Positions 17,631 to 26,958 of a stretch of DNA of 64,000 nucleotides are shown one piece after another; position 1 is the stretch's first letter; every line of letters begins with the position of its first letter. Made by a program: the position numbers and the translations under genes. Source of the DNA: Methylobacter sp. (GTDB lineage: Bacteria; Pseudomonadota; Gammaproteobacteria; Methylococcales; Methylomonadaceae); assembly GCF_023227905.1 (NCBI RefSeq), contig NZ_JALOCF010000011.1:42317-106316 (forward strand), given 5' to 3'. The notes under the pieces are model-generated. The model was not told the DNA's origin. It was given only the letters and a program-made list of their open reading frames with translations, and searched no databases.

Positions 17631-17747
17631 TTAGTGGGACTTAAAGTCATAAGAGGCAGTCTCATGGGGCTGAGACGAGCTACAGGGCGCTTTTGAAAAG
17701 CGGGTTAAGGACGACAACAAAAATTCCAATTTTGTTAATTTATTCAC
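17631..17747 (-). CDS. Possible conserved 38-codon leader reading frame
   Basis: GTG 17747 is preceded by AGAGG with seven-base spacing and runs to TAA at 17631-17633, ending 19 bases before the main ATG. Its translation begins VNKLTKLEFLLSSLTRFSKA. The segment upstream of the other large secreted-protein gene begins MTKSTKVACLLPPSTSFSAA from an equivalent start with AGAGA before it. Similarity at this point suggests translated or structured leaders; I do not know the function. Confidence 0.35.
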   Translation of the reverse strand: MNKLTKLEFLLSSLTRFSKAPCSSSQPHETASYDFKSH

Positions 17748-17956
17748 AATATTACCTCTATTACATAAAGCCATTAATTTACAAGACACTCGAGTCTATT
17801 TTTTTTTATATCCAATTTAAAATCTATCGAGAAGATCACAAATTGAGGTCCATTCCTCTTTTTTATATGTGAAATGTTTTCTATATAGATCAGTTAGAGT
17901 TTATTGGTGAAATATTAAAGCGGGCTTAAATATGCGTAGTGTTGCTTACATATTTT

Positions 17957-17966
17957 TGCCTAGGTA
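17957..17966 (+). promoter_or_regulatory. Palindromic regulatory site, copy 2
   Basis: TGCCTAGGTA, followed by ATGCTACG, so the 3' extension of copies 1, 3 and 5 is not kept. It lies about 345 bases upstream of the FN3-PKD-LamG start and at the same place as copy 5 relative to its gene, within a region (17877-17969) that aligns with 60455-60547. Confidence 0.5.
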
Positions 17967-18981
17967 ATGCTACGAATGTTTCCGGTGCTATTTGACAGGT
18001 AATATACGGCCAAGTGTTTTATTGAAGCCCATTCGCTTACCAGGCGGCCAAATCGGGACGTCCTATTTGAGTAAGAAGGGGGATGTTCTAGTCTTTCGGC
18101 TTCAATCGCTGATGCCATTTTCTGCACAGTTATTAGGGTGGCGGCAAAGAAGAATAAGAACGTTGGCCCGCACGCGCCGCAGTATATGGCGCGAAAAATC
18201 AAAGATTTAGTTAATACAAAAAGGAAGTCGGTTACATGGCCCAATATGGTTCTGCAAGTTGTTCGGCGTGTTTTGACATCATTCACATCATGAGCACAGG
18301 CGAGTGTATATGGATAGCCAATACATTTTAGGATGCGCCATGTCGATGAACCTTGTGCAAGTCCAACCAAAGCTGTCGACCTCTGAGGCTTCCCAGCGGT
18401 TCGGTATTGAGGCCGCATATACAGTTACTCTGGATAGAGCTTCTAAGATACAGAATTCTAGTTGTCGTTATTACGGTGAGATAGAATCAAGCTTTGTGTT
18501 AGATACCTCTCAATGTCGATCCTGTCGATATGTCATTTCGCTAGTCCTTAGTGCGCTGTTTAAGAGTATCCAGCGGTCTCTGAGCATTGGATTCCTGATT
18601 AGCCAGGCCATGGCTGGCCGGTCTGCACTGGTTCTGAAACGGCAGTTGGACCAGTTATCCCGGTCTATGCCTTTGGGCATTCAAATCTGTTCATACTATG
18701 GCTGAGCGCCAGGTGTTTTTCTGTTTAGCTCAGGGAGAGGATGTTTGCTCGGGCGACGAGCTTAGACGCGGCGGCAGGAAGCTCGGCTCCGAAAACAAGG
18801 TGTGTTTTGGCGCCATGATGTCATTAAGTGCTCAGGAATATCCTTTCCTTGTTAATGAGTCAATTACTGACTTTAAATCCGGTTGCCATGAGCGTCCGCC
18901 TTCTTGTGAAAGACATAATTATCAATTCCCGGATGATGCCTGGCGTTGTTCAGGCGAAGCTTCTTGCTATCAGGAGATCGA
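17967..18981. other. About 1 kb with no recognisable gene
   Basis: Three overlapping open frames occur here: minus 17960-18418, plus 18304-18705 and plus 18698-18985. None has a ribosome-binding site, a family signature or coding-like composition that I trust, so I treat the region as non-coding or decayed. The ribosome-binding site AGGAG at 18972-18976 belongs to the next gene. Confidence 0.4.
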
Positions 18982-20715
18982 ATGACTAAAAAACATACCT
19001 ATGGACAGATTTTGAAGTCTTCAGCGGTGATTGGAGGCTCTTCGGTAGTAAACGTTGCCATTGGAATTGTTCGTACCAAGGCCATGGCAATGTTGCTGGG
19101 TCCGTCCGGGGTTGGATTGATGGGCCTGTACGGATCGATTATCGATCTTACGATTAGCATTGTCGGAATGGGTATTAATAGTAGCGGTGTGCGGCAGATT
19201 GCCGAGGCAGTCGGTTCGGGAGACGAAGACAAGATAGCGCGAACTGCCGCAGTACTTCAACGAATATCGATTTTTCTCGGAGTGTTGGGTGCCGTGTTTC
19301 TTATCGGCTTTTCCGGACCGCTGTCGACTTTGACTTTCGGTAGCGACCAATACGCTACCGCCGTAGCGCTGCTTTCAATTGCAGTGTTTTTGAATCTAGT
19401 GTCTATAGGGCAGGGCGCGTTGATTCAAGGCATGCGGCGTATCTCCGATTTGGCTAAGATGAGAATATTGGGCGCCTTTTTCGGTACGCTCATCAGTATT
19501 CCGGTAGTCTATTTTCTCCATGAAGAGGGAGTAGTCATATTACTTATACTTATTGCCGCAATGGGGCTTGTTGTATCCTGGTGGTATAGCCGGAAAATAC
19601 AGATGCAAACACCGGCAATATCTGTTTCCCAAGTCGGGCAAGAAGCCGCCTCTCTATTAAAGCTCGGTTTTGCCTTCATGATCAGCGGGCTTTTGATGGC
19701 AGGAGCCGCCTATGCGGTACGGCTCATAGTCGTTCGCAAAGTCGGCTTCGACGCAGCTGGATTGTACCAGGCTGCTTGGGGACTTGGCGGGTTCTATATC
19801 AGTTTCATCTTGCAAGCGATGGGGTCTGACTTCTATCCCCGGTTAACCGCTATCGTCAATGACAATACCGAATGCAACCGTATAGTGAATGAACAGGCCC
19901 ATGTCAGTATGTTGTTAGCCGCGCCGGGGGTGATAGCTACCCTGGCATTTGCTCCGCTGGTTATCTCGCTCTTTTACACCGTTAAGTTCGAAGGCGCCGT
20001 GGAAACCTTGCGCTGGCTATGTCTGGGCATGACCCTGCGCGTGATTTCCTGGCCGCTGGGTTATATTATTGTTGCTAAAAGAGATCTACAAAACTTATTT
20101 ATATTCAGCGAATTAGCTTGGACCGTCGTCTATCTGGGTCTAGCTTGGGTTAGTGTGAGTTCTTTCGGTTTGAAGGGGGCCGGCATCGCTTTTTTTGGAG
20201 CATATGCTTTTCATGTGCTGATGAATTACGTAATCGTTCGACGGCTCACCGGTTTCCGGTGGTCGATCGCGAACCTGCAAACAAGTTCTCTCTTTCTTGC
20301 CTTGATTGCAGTCATTTTTTGCAGCTTTTATGTATTACCCCCTTTGTTAGCAATGGGAGTCGGTGCGCTGGCTGTGGCGTTGAGTGGCGTTTATTCGCTT
20401 CAAGTGATCCTCAACCTTATTTCTCCGAACCAGCTTCCCCGGCAAGTAATAAAGGTATTACAGTGGCTCCGTCTTACGCCCTCTGTTTATAACGAAGGCA
20501 ATGACTTAGAACCGGTTCTTGAAAGTGCGGCAAGCGGTTCAGTTGCGTTAAATAAATCATTTGCCAACGTAAAAGGGATCATATTTGCATTCATGGCTTG
20601 CGCTTTATTTTCCATGTGGGTTCATTGGTATGGAGAGGTCTATGGTTGGTCCTCCGGATTGGGGGCTTTTGAGTTGAAGCTTGAGACGCTGCTGTCAATT
20701 TTTCATATACAGTAA
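18982..20715 (+). CDS. Wzx-type O-antigen/EPS flippase (MATE/MVF-like superfamily)
   Basis: A 577-residue polytopic membrane protein with about 14 helices, opening GQILKSSAVIGGSSVVNVAI and RTKAMAMLLGPSGVGLMGLY, the N-terminal signature of O-antigen translocases. It should flip undecaprenyl-linked repeat units to the periplasm. ATG 18982 has AGGAG five bases upstream; a longer frame from 18946 is less likely. The protein is longer than the usual 420-480: after residue 480 there is a polar segment (YNEGNDLEPVLESA) and one more hydrophobic helix (GIIFAFMACALFSMW). A tviB-like gene follows after 180 bases. Confidence 0.85.
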   Translation: MTKKHTYGQILKSSAVIGGSSVVNVAIGIVRTKAMAMLLGPSGVGLMGLYGSIIDLTISIVGMGINSSGVRQIAEAVGSGDEDKIARTAAVLQRISIFLGVLGAVFLIGFSGPLSTLTFGSDQYATAVALLSIAVFLNLVSIGQGALIQGMRRISDLAKMRILGAFFGTLISIPVVYFLHEEGVVILLILIAAMGLVVSWWYSRKIQMQTPAISVSQVGQEAASLLKLGFAFMISGLLMAGAAYAVRLIVVRKVGFDAAGLYQAAWGLGGFYISFILQAMGSDFYPRLTAIVNDNTECNRIVNEQAHVSMLLAAPGVIATLAFAPLVISLFYTVKFEGAVETLRWLCLGMTLRVISWPLGYIIVAKRDLQNLFIFSELAWTVVYLGLAWVSVSSFGLKGAGIAFFGAYAFHVLMNYVIVRRLTGFRWSIANLQTSSLFLALIAVIFCSFYVLPPLLAMGVGALAVALSGVYSLQVILNLISPNQLPRQVIKVLQWLRLTPSVYNEGNDLEPVLESAASGSVALNKSFANVKGIIFAFMACALFSMWVHWYGEVYGWSSGLGAFELKLETLLSIFHIQ

Positions 20716-20897
20716 CGACCGGAGTGAGATCTTTTGAAGTCCAAGCCAAGGAAATATTGCTCAATACCGGCCTTAAATTATTTTCACTATCGGCATGAGA
20801 GGTTTATCGGATGATTCTCTTTTATCGTCCTATTAGCGGAAGAGACGTCTTTGCCGTCAGGCGAAGGCATTGTAAGAATTTTAGGAGTATTAATTAA

Positions 20898-22178
20898 ATG
20901 ACTACTGTTGCAATTCTCGGTCTTGGTTATGTTGGCCTCCCGCTTGTTGTTGAATTCGGCAAGCGTTCGCGCACTATCGGTTTTGACATTCATGAGGCCA
21001 AGGTCGAATCCTGCCAGCGTGGCGTCGACCCTTCCCGTGAGCTACCCGATGAGGAAATGCGTGCTGCGGTGCATGCCGAGTATTCGTCTGATCCAAAGTG
21101 CTTGGCTGAGGCAGATATCATCATTATCGCTGTGCCTACGCCAGTGGATGAGGCCCATATTCCGGATTTTTCTCCGTTAATCGGTGCCAGCCGCAATGCC
21201 GGTCAAAACATGAAAAAAGGCGCTATTGTGGTGTATGAATCTACGGTATATCCGGGCGCGACTGAGGAAGTCTGTATCCCGGTACTGGAGCGCGAATCCG
21301 GTATGACGTGGAAGGAAGATTTCTTTGTCGGGTATTCACCCGAGCGTATCAATCCGGGCGACCGCGAGCATACATTAACGAAAATTATCAAAGTGGTTTC
21401 CGGCGATACACCGGAAACCTTGGAGAAAATTGCAGCCCTTTATGAAACTATCGTAGAGCCCGGCGTGCACCGTGCCTCTTCGATTAAAACGGCGGAAGCG
21501 TGCAAGGTGATTGAGAACACGCAGCGCGACCTCAACATTGCTCTAATGAATGAGCTGTCCATAATTTTTGATAAATTGGATATTGATACGAGTGAGGTGC
21601 TTAGAGCGGCGGGTACCAAGTGGAACTTTCTTAAGTTTAGTCCCGGCTTGGTGGGAGGGCACTGTATCGGCGTAGATCCTTATTATCTTACGCATAAGGC
21701 CGAGATGCTGGGCTACCATCCGCAAGTGATTTTAGCCGGGCGTCGCATTAATGATGGCATGGGTAAGCTTATCGCCGAACAAACGGTCAAGAGCATGATT
21801 GCTACAGGCAGTTATATCAAAAGCGCACGGGTGAATGTGTTAGGCCTTACTTTCAAGGAAAACTGTGCCGATCTGCGCAATTCCAAGGTGGCGGACGTAA
21901 TTAACGAGCTCAAGAGCTATGGTATTGAGGTGTTTGTGCATGACCCTTATGCCGATCCGAAAGAAGCGCTACACGAATACGGGGTTAAGCTTATTGACTG
22001 GGACGACCTGCCTCGTGCCGACGCCATCGTGGCGACAGTCTCCCACAAGCAACTGACCTCTATACCGATAGATGATTTTCAGAAAAAAGTGATTAAGGGC
22101 GGGGCTTTTATTGATGTCAAGGCATGTTTTGACCAGGCCAGTCTGGAGCAGGCCGGCATCCGAGTTTGGCGGCTTTGA
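20898..22178 (+). CDS. tviB: Nucleotide-sugar dehydrogenase, UDP-HexNAc 6-dehydrogenase (TviB/WbpA type)
   Basis: A 426-residue UDP-glucose/GDP-mannose dehydrogenase family enzyme. The NAD motif is LGLGYVGLPLVVEF. IAVPTPVDE, YESTVYPGATEE and GYSPERINPGD follow. GGHCIGVDPYYLTHKAE contains the catalytic Cys256. VLGLTFKENCADLRNSKV opens the C-terminal UDP-binding domain. PERINPGD and the SHCIGVDPYYL-like block point to the VipA/TviB branch, which oxidises UDP-GlcNAc or UDP-GalNAc to the uronic acid. The window therefore suggests an acidic HexNAcA residue in the polymer. ATG 20898 follows TTAGGAGTATTAATTAA. Regulation is not evident. Confidence 0.88.
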   Translation: MTTVAILGLGYVGLPLVVEFGKRSRTIGFDIHEAKVESCQRGVDPSRELPDEEMRAAVHAEYSSDPKCLAEADIIIIAVPTPVDEAHIPDFSPLIGASRNAGQNMKKGAIVVYESTVYPGATEEVCIPVLERESGMTWKEDFFVGYSPERINPGDREHTLTKIIKVVSGDTPETLEKIAALYETIVEPGVHRASSIKTAEACKVIENTQRDLNIALMNELSIIFDKLDIDTSEVLRAAGTKWNFLKFSPGLVGGHCIGVDPYYLTHKAEMLGYHPQVILAGRRINDGMGKLIAEQTVKSMIATGSYIKSARVNVLGLTFKENCADLRNSKVADVINELKSYGIEVFVHDPYADPKEALHEYGVKLIDWDDLPRADAIVATVSHKQLTSIPIDDFQKKVIKGGAFIDVKACFDQASLEQAGIRVWRL

Positions 22179-22940
22179 GAGCTGTTCGGCCTCGCTGATG
22201 CCGTTATGAGATGTCTGTGATTCTTAATTTCCGGCGGAGCGGGCAATCGACGCTTCCATTTACTATGAGGTGGAATGGCTGCTGCCTTTTGTTGAGCGAG
22301 GTTGGCTAAACCCATATCCGCCGTCACCCTTGACGTTTAGCCGGGCCCCTCAACCGTCGGTGTAAACTACAATAAGGTGCTGATCTGACCAATATGCTCG
22401 CTTGGTCTCCTGTCAAGATGCAATCTAGCGGATTATCTAAATGTCAATATCGGTACAGCAGCTATCTTTTGATCGTTCAGTGTGTTGGCTTCAGCATGAC
22501 TCCAACCACTTGCGTTTTGGACAATCGCACTATCTCCAAAATGTTTAAGTCCAAGTTCCGTTTGCCGGAAGCGGCAATAACCGGCCCTGTGACATGCCGG
22601 TCAAATCCGCGGCTTTTCATTTAGTCCCGGGCACAGGAAGATTGGACTCTGAAATATGGAATGACAACAGAGCCTAGGTATTTCCACCGATTGCGCAGGT
22701 GATTTATTCTTTCTAAAATGTTTTTACTAGTATTTCAATGGTTTCCTGGGTTTATGGATTAGGCAATGCCGGCGATTAACTTAAAGCTTGAGTGGAATAA
22801 ATGGATGAAATTAAAAAGTTGCAACGCAAAGTTAGGGGTTGAATTGGAAAAAGCTTAACTCTCAAAGTTAGCATTATTTAAGCTATATAAGACAGTTTGG
22901 TTTCTCTTCGTAAACAAATATAAGAAACGAGGTGATTTTT
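22179..22940. other. Upstream region of the VPEID-CTERM gene
   Basis: No gene is evident in about 760 bases. The region contains the palindromic site at 22671-22688 and an AT-rich stretch around 22860-22915 that could hold the promoter (a TATAAG hexamer near 22890 is only suggestive). Confidence 0.45.
22671..22688 (+). promoter_or_regulatory. Palindromic regulatory site, copy 3
   Basis: AGCCTAGGTATTTCCACC matches copy 1 at 15 of 18 positions, including TAGGTATTT and CACC. It lies about 250 bases upstream of the VPEID-CTERM start and is the only recognisable element in that gap. Confidence 0.5.
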
Positions 22941-23204
22941 ATGAAAATTCAACAAATTTTGTTAGGGGCTGCAACGGTTATGTTATTAACGACTAGCCCT
23001 GTTTGGGCTGATGATGAAGCTAATCGCCCAAGTCGTTCAAATCACTCAAGCCCTATAGAGCATTCAGATAGAGACAAGCCAAAGCCAGGCCGTGGTTATG
23101 CCAGGGCGCCTGAAATTGATGCTGCATCCGGAACTAGCGCGATCGTTTTGCTAACAGGGGCTTTGTTGCTGGCGGGGGAAAGATCTCGGTCTCGACGTTG
23201 TTAA
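22941..23204 (+). CDS. Small VPEID-CTERM sorting-domain protein (exosortase E substrate)
   Basis: An 87-residue protein with the tripartite layout of exosortase substrates. A signal peptide occupies residues 1-23 (ending SPVWA). A short polar, charged body spans 24-55. The C-terminal sorting domain has APEID at 56-60, a hydrophobic helix from 61 to about 79 (SGTSAIVLLTGALLLAG) and a basic tail (ERSRSRRC). APEID fits the VPEID-CTERM class handled by exosortase E, which is encoded 400 bases downstream. ATG 22941 is chosen over GTG 22932 because GAGGTG lies six bases before it. The mature body is only about 30 residues, so it may be a small surface factor rather than an enzyme. Confidence 0.85.
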   Translation: MKIQQILLGAATVMLLTTSPVWADDEANRPSRSNHSSPIEHSDRDKPKPGRGYARAPEIDAASGTSAIVLLTGALLLAGERSRSRRC

Positions 23205-23605
23205 TATTAGTTGGGCATTAAAGGCAGAGGAGGGAATGCTATTTTGCTGCTTGTTTGGCCCCAACCTAAGCGAGCGGAAAAAGCAACGTCTACATTGTCC
23301 AGCCATCCAGCACTCCCGTCTTATAGCCAACAAGAGGATAAAAATGGAGTGCGCAATGACACCTTAACTCCAGAAAACCTGTGCTTTAATTGTGCAAAAC
23401 GTTGTGCAAAAACGCGCGTGTTATCGCTTCTTCAGGAGGCCGCCTGGCCGTTGTCTTTTAACGTGAAAGCATTGTTACCTGATCCGGGGTTCATTAAACA
23501 TCCGTTTTTAAGAGTTGACAGACATTGTTATTCAATTGCTTAAACAGGTTTACCGCATCCTAATTTGAACGTTTGTTGTGCAAAATGAGAGTAGAGTAAT
23601 AAATT
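23205..23605. other. Spacer between the VPEID-CTERM protein and exosortase E genes
   Basis: A plus-strand open frame at 23211-23543 starts with TTG and has no family signature; I do not call it a gene. No terminator hairpin is clear, so the substrate and exosortase genes may be cotranscribed. Confidence 0.4.
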
Positions 23606-25282
23606 ATGTTTGAATATGCGATGCGGATAAGCGTGCTTGACATCTCGAAGCGTTTGGTTCTGCGCTGGGTGGTGCTTCTGGCGATTCTGGCTCTCGAACT
23701 AGTAATGCTAACCGCTCGATATGAAGTGCCCCCTCTGTTGGCGAATAATGTCAGCTGGACAATATGGCTGTTTCATTTTTCGAAAGAAATATGGCCAGTC
23801 AGCCTCTGGATTTCTTGTGCCTGTCTTCTTATTCTCAGTCCGCGACTCAAGGTCGTTCTCGGGAATTTACTGGAACAGTCGAGTGAATATCGCTGGCTGA
23901 ATCGGCTGGCATTACATATTTTCGCTTTCGGTGCGTTTGCGATTGTCACTGCCTTTATATTTGCAATGCCTACTGATCCTGCCCGTCTGTCGGCGCCCTG
24001 GTTTGCAGCATGGTTTGTGTTGGCAGGGACAACACTGCTGCTATGGCTGCTTGCCATAGCTCCAGGTCATTTTTGGCGGCAGCTGATTCGCCAAGACTAC
24101 AAGGCATTGCTTATGGGATGCCTGCTGGGAGTAAGCGCCTGGGTGCTGATAAAAATACTCAGTCAGTATGAAACCTCACTCCTGGGGCAAAGAGAATTTT
24201 GGGATTCCCTGGCTACACCGACTTTACAGCTTGTCCATTCACTGCTTAGCTGGTTTTACGCCGACCTCGTCTATAGGCCGGAAGCATTTCTGCTTGGTAC
24301 GGCCTCTTTCCAAGTTGAAATTACTTATGCCTGTTCGGGTATTGAAGGCATTTCTCTGGTCACTATATTTCTCGCCATCTACTTTTGGCTATTTCGCAAC
24401 GAACTGCGCTTTCCGCAAGTTTTCTGGCTTTTCCCTTTAGGGATAATAGCTACTTGGTTAGCCAACGCCGTACGCATTGCCATGCTGATTGCTATCGGCG
24501 CTTCCTATTCCCCTGAAGTAGCGTTACGGGGTTTTCACGCCCAAGCCGGTTGGATAGCTTTTACTTTAATCGCCATCGGCGCAATTGCTTTATCGAACCG
24601 GATGCAATTTTTTACTGCTAGCAAGCCGGAGTTTTCCGTTGTTAGAACCGACAAGCCTCTTGCTGCCGCTCTGCTGGTTCCCTTATTGGCTCTGATGGCT
24701 GCTTCGATGTTAACTTCAGCCTCCACCGGCGGCTTTGATGTTTTATACCCTCTACGCGTTGTTGCGATTGCCCTGGTGCTTTGTTATTTCCGCAGGTCTT
24801 ATAAGGGGCTCGGTTGGCAGTGGACTTGGCAGGCGCCAGCAATAGGGATTGCGGTGTTCGTGATTTGGGTATTACTGGAGCCAAATGTTGACAGCAGCAA
24901 GACTGCGTTATCACAAGGTTTGGCGGAACTTACAAACGGAACAGCAGTAGCCTGGCTGGTTTTTCGCGTGCTCGGATCGGTCATAGCTATTCCTTTGGTC
25001 GAGGAACTTGCCTTTCGCGGTTACTTAATCCGTAAGTTGATTGCGAAAGACTTCGAAAATGTGCCGCTCGGGCAGTTTTCATGGTTTTCATTCGTGCTCA
25101 CATCGGTACTTTTCGGGTTGTTGCACGACCGCTGGATTGCTGGGACTCTAGCCGGAATGGGTTATGCCTTGGCCCTATACCATCGCAGACAGCTTGGCGA
25201 CGCTGTCATTGCTCATATGACGACTAATGCGCTGATTGCTATTTTTGTCCTGACCCAGGCGAGGTGGTCTTTATGGACATGA
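23606..25282 (+). CDS. xrtE: Exosortase E/protease fusion, VPEID-CTERM system
   Basis: A 558-residue membrane protein with two catalytic halves. The exosortase half carries YACSGIEGISL (Cys243), ANAVRIAML (Arg290) and GFHAQAGW (His311), the Cys-Arg-His triad of exosortases. The C-terminal half is a CPBP (CAAX-type) protease: EELAFRGYL gives Glu466, Glu467 and Arg471, and FGLLHDRW gives His507. This fusion defines the exosortase E class. It should cleave the sorting signal of VPEID-CTERM proteins at the inner membrane; the CPBP half may trim the remnant. About 12 helices are visible. Its likely substrate is encoded just upstream. The ribosome-binding site is weak. Confidence 0.9.
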   Translation: MFEYAMRISVLDISKRLVLRWVVLLAILALELVMLTARYEVPPLLANNVSWTIWLFHFSKEIWPVSLWISCACLLILSPRLKVVLGNLLEQSSEYRWLNRLALHIFAFGAFAIVTAFIFAMPTDPARLSAPWFAAWFVLAGTTLLLWLLAIAPGHFWRQLIRQDYKALLMGCLLGVSAWVLIKILSQYETSLLGQREFWDSLATPTLQLVHSLLSWFYADLVYRPEAFLLGTASFQVEITYACSGIEGISLVTIFLAIYFWLFRNELRFPQVFWLFPLGIIATWLANAVRIAMLIAIGASYSPEVALRGFHAQAGWIAFTLIAIGAIALSNRMQFFTASKPEFSVVRTDKPLAAALLVPLLALMAASMLTSASTGGFDVLYPLRVVAIALVLCYFRRSYKGLGWQWTWQAPAIGIAVFVIWVLLEPNVDSSKTALSQGLAELTNGTAVAWLVFRVLGSVIAIPLVEELAFRGYLIRKLIAKDFENVPLGQFSWFSFVLTSVLFGLLHDRWIAGTLAGMGYALALYHRRQLGDAVIAHMTTNALIAIFVLTQARWSLWT

Positions 25283-25405
25283 AAGAGGCTGACATAAAGG
25301 TATGCGCACTCCATCCACTCGGCTGATGATTCGCTTTCCAAGCGTTTTAAACAAGCGATGGCCAACCGTATATACCCTATATCCATAACTTTTGAGCATA
25401 GCCTT

Positions 25406-26602
25406 ATGAATAGACAAAAATCTTTTCTTATTATCGGTGGCGGTTTGGTTGGTTTAGCAACGGCTTATCGGTTACTGGAGCGGTTTCCGCTAGCGCGCCT
25501 CACCTTGCTTGAGAAGGAGGCGGCCGTCGGCATGCACCAAAGCACGCATAACAGCGGAGTGCTGCACGCAGGCCTCTATTATGCACCCGGCTCAGCCAAA
25601 GCGAAATTAGCCGTAGCCGGTATCCGGCAAATGACAAAGTTTTGCCGTGAGGAGGGTATCGCTCATGAAATCTGCGGTAAACTCGTTGTGGCAGTGACCC
25701 CAGAAGAGCTGCCACGATTGGATGAATTGCTTCGACGTGGCAATGCAAATGGGCTGCAAGGATTACGCAAAATAGAAGCGGCTGAAATGCGAAAAATAGA
25801 GCCGCATGTCAACGGTGTCGCCGCCGTTCATGTACCGGAAGAAGGCATTGTCGATTACCGGCAAGTCTGCGATCGACTGGCATTTCGTATTCAAGAACGA
25901 GGAGGGCGCATCATTACAGCCGCCAAAGTCGAACGCCTCGAACGCAAAGCGGGCGCGTGGGTCGCCACCACGAAGACCGCTGAGTTCGATGCCGATTTCC
26001 TGATTAATTGCGCCGGGTTGCACTGCGACCTCGTGGCTAAGCAGGCAGGCGAGCAGCGAGATCTACGAATTGTTCCGTTTCGCGGTGAATACTATAATCT
26101 CAAGCCTGAGGCCCAGCATCTGGTGAAAAACCTGGTTTACCCCGTGCCTAATCCACAATTTCCGTTTCTCGGGGTCCATTTCACACGGATGATTCAAGGC
26201 GGCATCGAGGCCGGTCCGAACGCAGTTCTTGCTTTTGCTCGCGAAGGCTATCAATTAACGAAATTTAACGGCAGCGACATGCTGGATATGTTGTTTTTTC
26301 CCGGTTTATGGCGGTTTCTCCATAAATATCCTGCTATGGCATGCACAGAGCTGATCCAATCATTCAGCAAAGTGCACTTTTGTCATGCACTACAACGGCT
26401 TGTGCCTGATATTCGCGCATCTGACATTGTGCCCGGCGGCGCCGGCGTCCGTGCGCAAGCCATGAAACCTACAGGGGATTTAGTGGATGACTTTCATTTG
26501 CTAGTCCGTCAGGACGCCTTGCATGTCCTTAACGCCCCAAGTCCTGCCGCTACAGCCTCTCTGGCAATCGGCGAGCACATCATTGATCAATTGCCAATTT
26601 GA
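25406..26602 (+). CDS. lhgO: L-2-hydroxyglutarate oxidase (LhgO family)
   Basis: A 398-residue FAD enzyme of the DAO family. FLIIGGGLVGLATAYRLLE is the dinucleotide fold, and HQSTHNSGVLHAGLYYAPGS is highly characteristic of LhgO. INCAGLHCDLVA, VPFRGEYYNL and GPNAVLAFAREGY follow. The C-terminus has GAGVRAQAM and the closing NAPSPAATASLAIGEHI. It oxidises L-2-hydroxyglutarate to 2-oxoglutarate, passing electrons to oxygen or quinone. ATG 25406 places the FAD motif at the usual distance from the N-terminus; the frame is open from 25358. It lies 120 bases after the exosortase gene on the same strand; a functional link is unproven. Confidence 0.85.
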   Translation: MNRQKSFLIIGGGLVGLATAYRLLERFPLARLTLLEKEAAVGMHQSTHNSGVLHAGLYYAPGSAKAKLAVAGIRQMTKFCREEGIAHEICGKLVVAVTPEELPRLDELLRRGNANGLQGLRKIEAAEMRKIEPHVNGVAAVHVPEEGIVDYRQVCDRLAFRIQERGGRIITAAKVERLERKAGAWVATTKTAEFDADFLINCAGLHCDLVAKQAGEQRDLRIVPFRGEYYNLKPEAQHLVKNLVYPVPNPQFPFLGVHFTRMIQGGIEAGPNAVLAFAREGYQLTKFNGSDMLDMLFFPGLWRFLHKYPAMACTELIQSFSKVHFCHALQRLVPDIRASDIVPGGAGVRAQAMKPTGDLVDDFHLLVRQDALHVLNAPSPAATASLAIGEHIIDQLPI

Positions 26603-26958
26603 GATGATTATGTGGGAATGTCGAGCATAACTAAAAAAGCCCTTTTTAACCGTGTCTTAGCGAGAAACAAGAGTGAGGAACTGCCAATAAATACCTTTCA
26701 ATGTGTATTTATTCGACATTAAAGACTGTGTTCGGCTTAACGTTCGCGCCTCAAGCGGTCGTCATGCCAAAAGCGGAGCTTATGAGACTGGTTGGTAAGA
26801 GCCGATGACGCGCCTCTGAATGGACTTGGCTTTTCTCTAATATGATCGGGTGAGCTGTTATTTATTTATAATCAGAATGTTGTGGCGATTGATGTATTGC
26901 CGGTATTTTTTTCGAGGTTATGAGAAACTGATGGGCAAGCTTTGGTCAATTTAATAAG
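26603..26958. other. Intergenic region between convergent genes
   Basis: I see no gene. AAAAAGCCCTTTTT near 26635 is too short a stem to call a terminator. Confidence 0.4.

Noticed and set aside
17960..18985. Three open frames of 95-152 codons between the LamG-type and Wzx genes
   Set aside because: They overlap on both strands, lack ribosome-binding sites and match nothing recognisable.
26630..26655. Terminator after lhgO
   Set aside because: The self-complementary AAAAAGCCCTTTTT lacks a stable GC stem.
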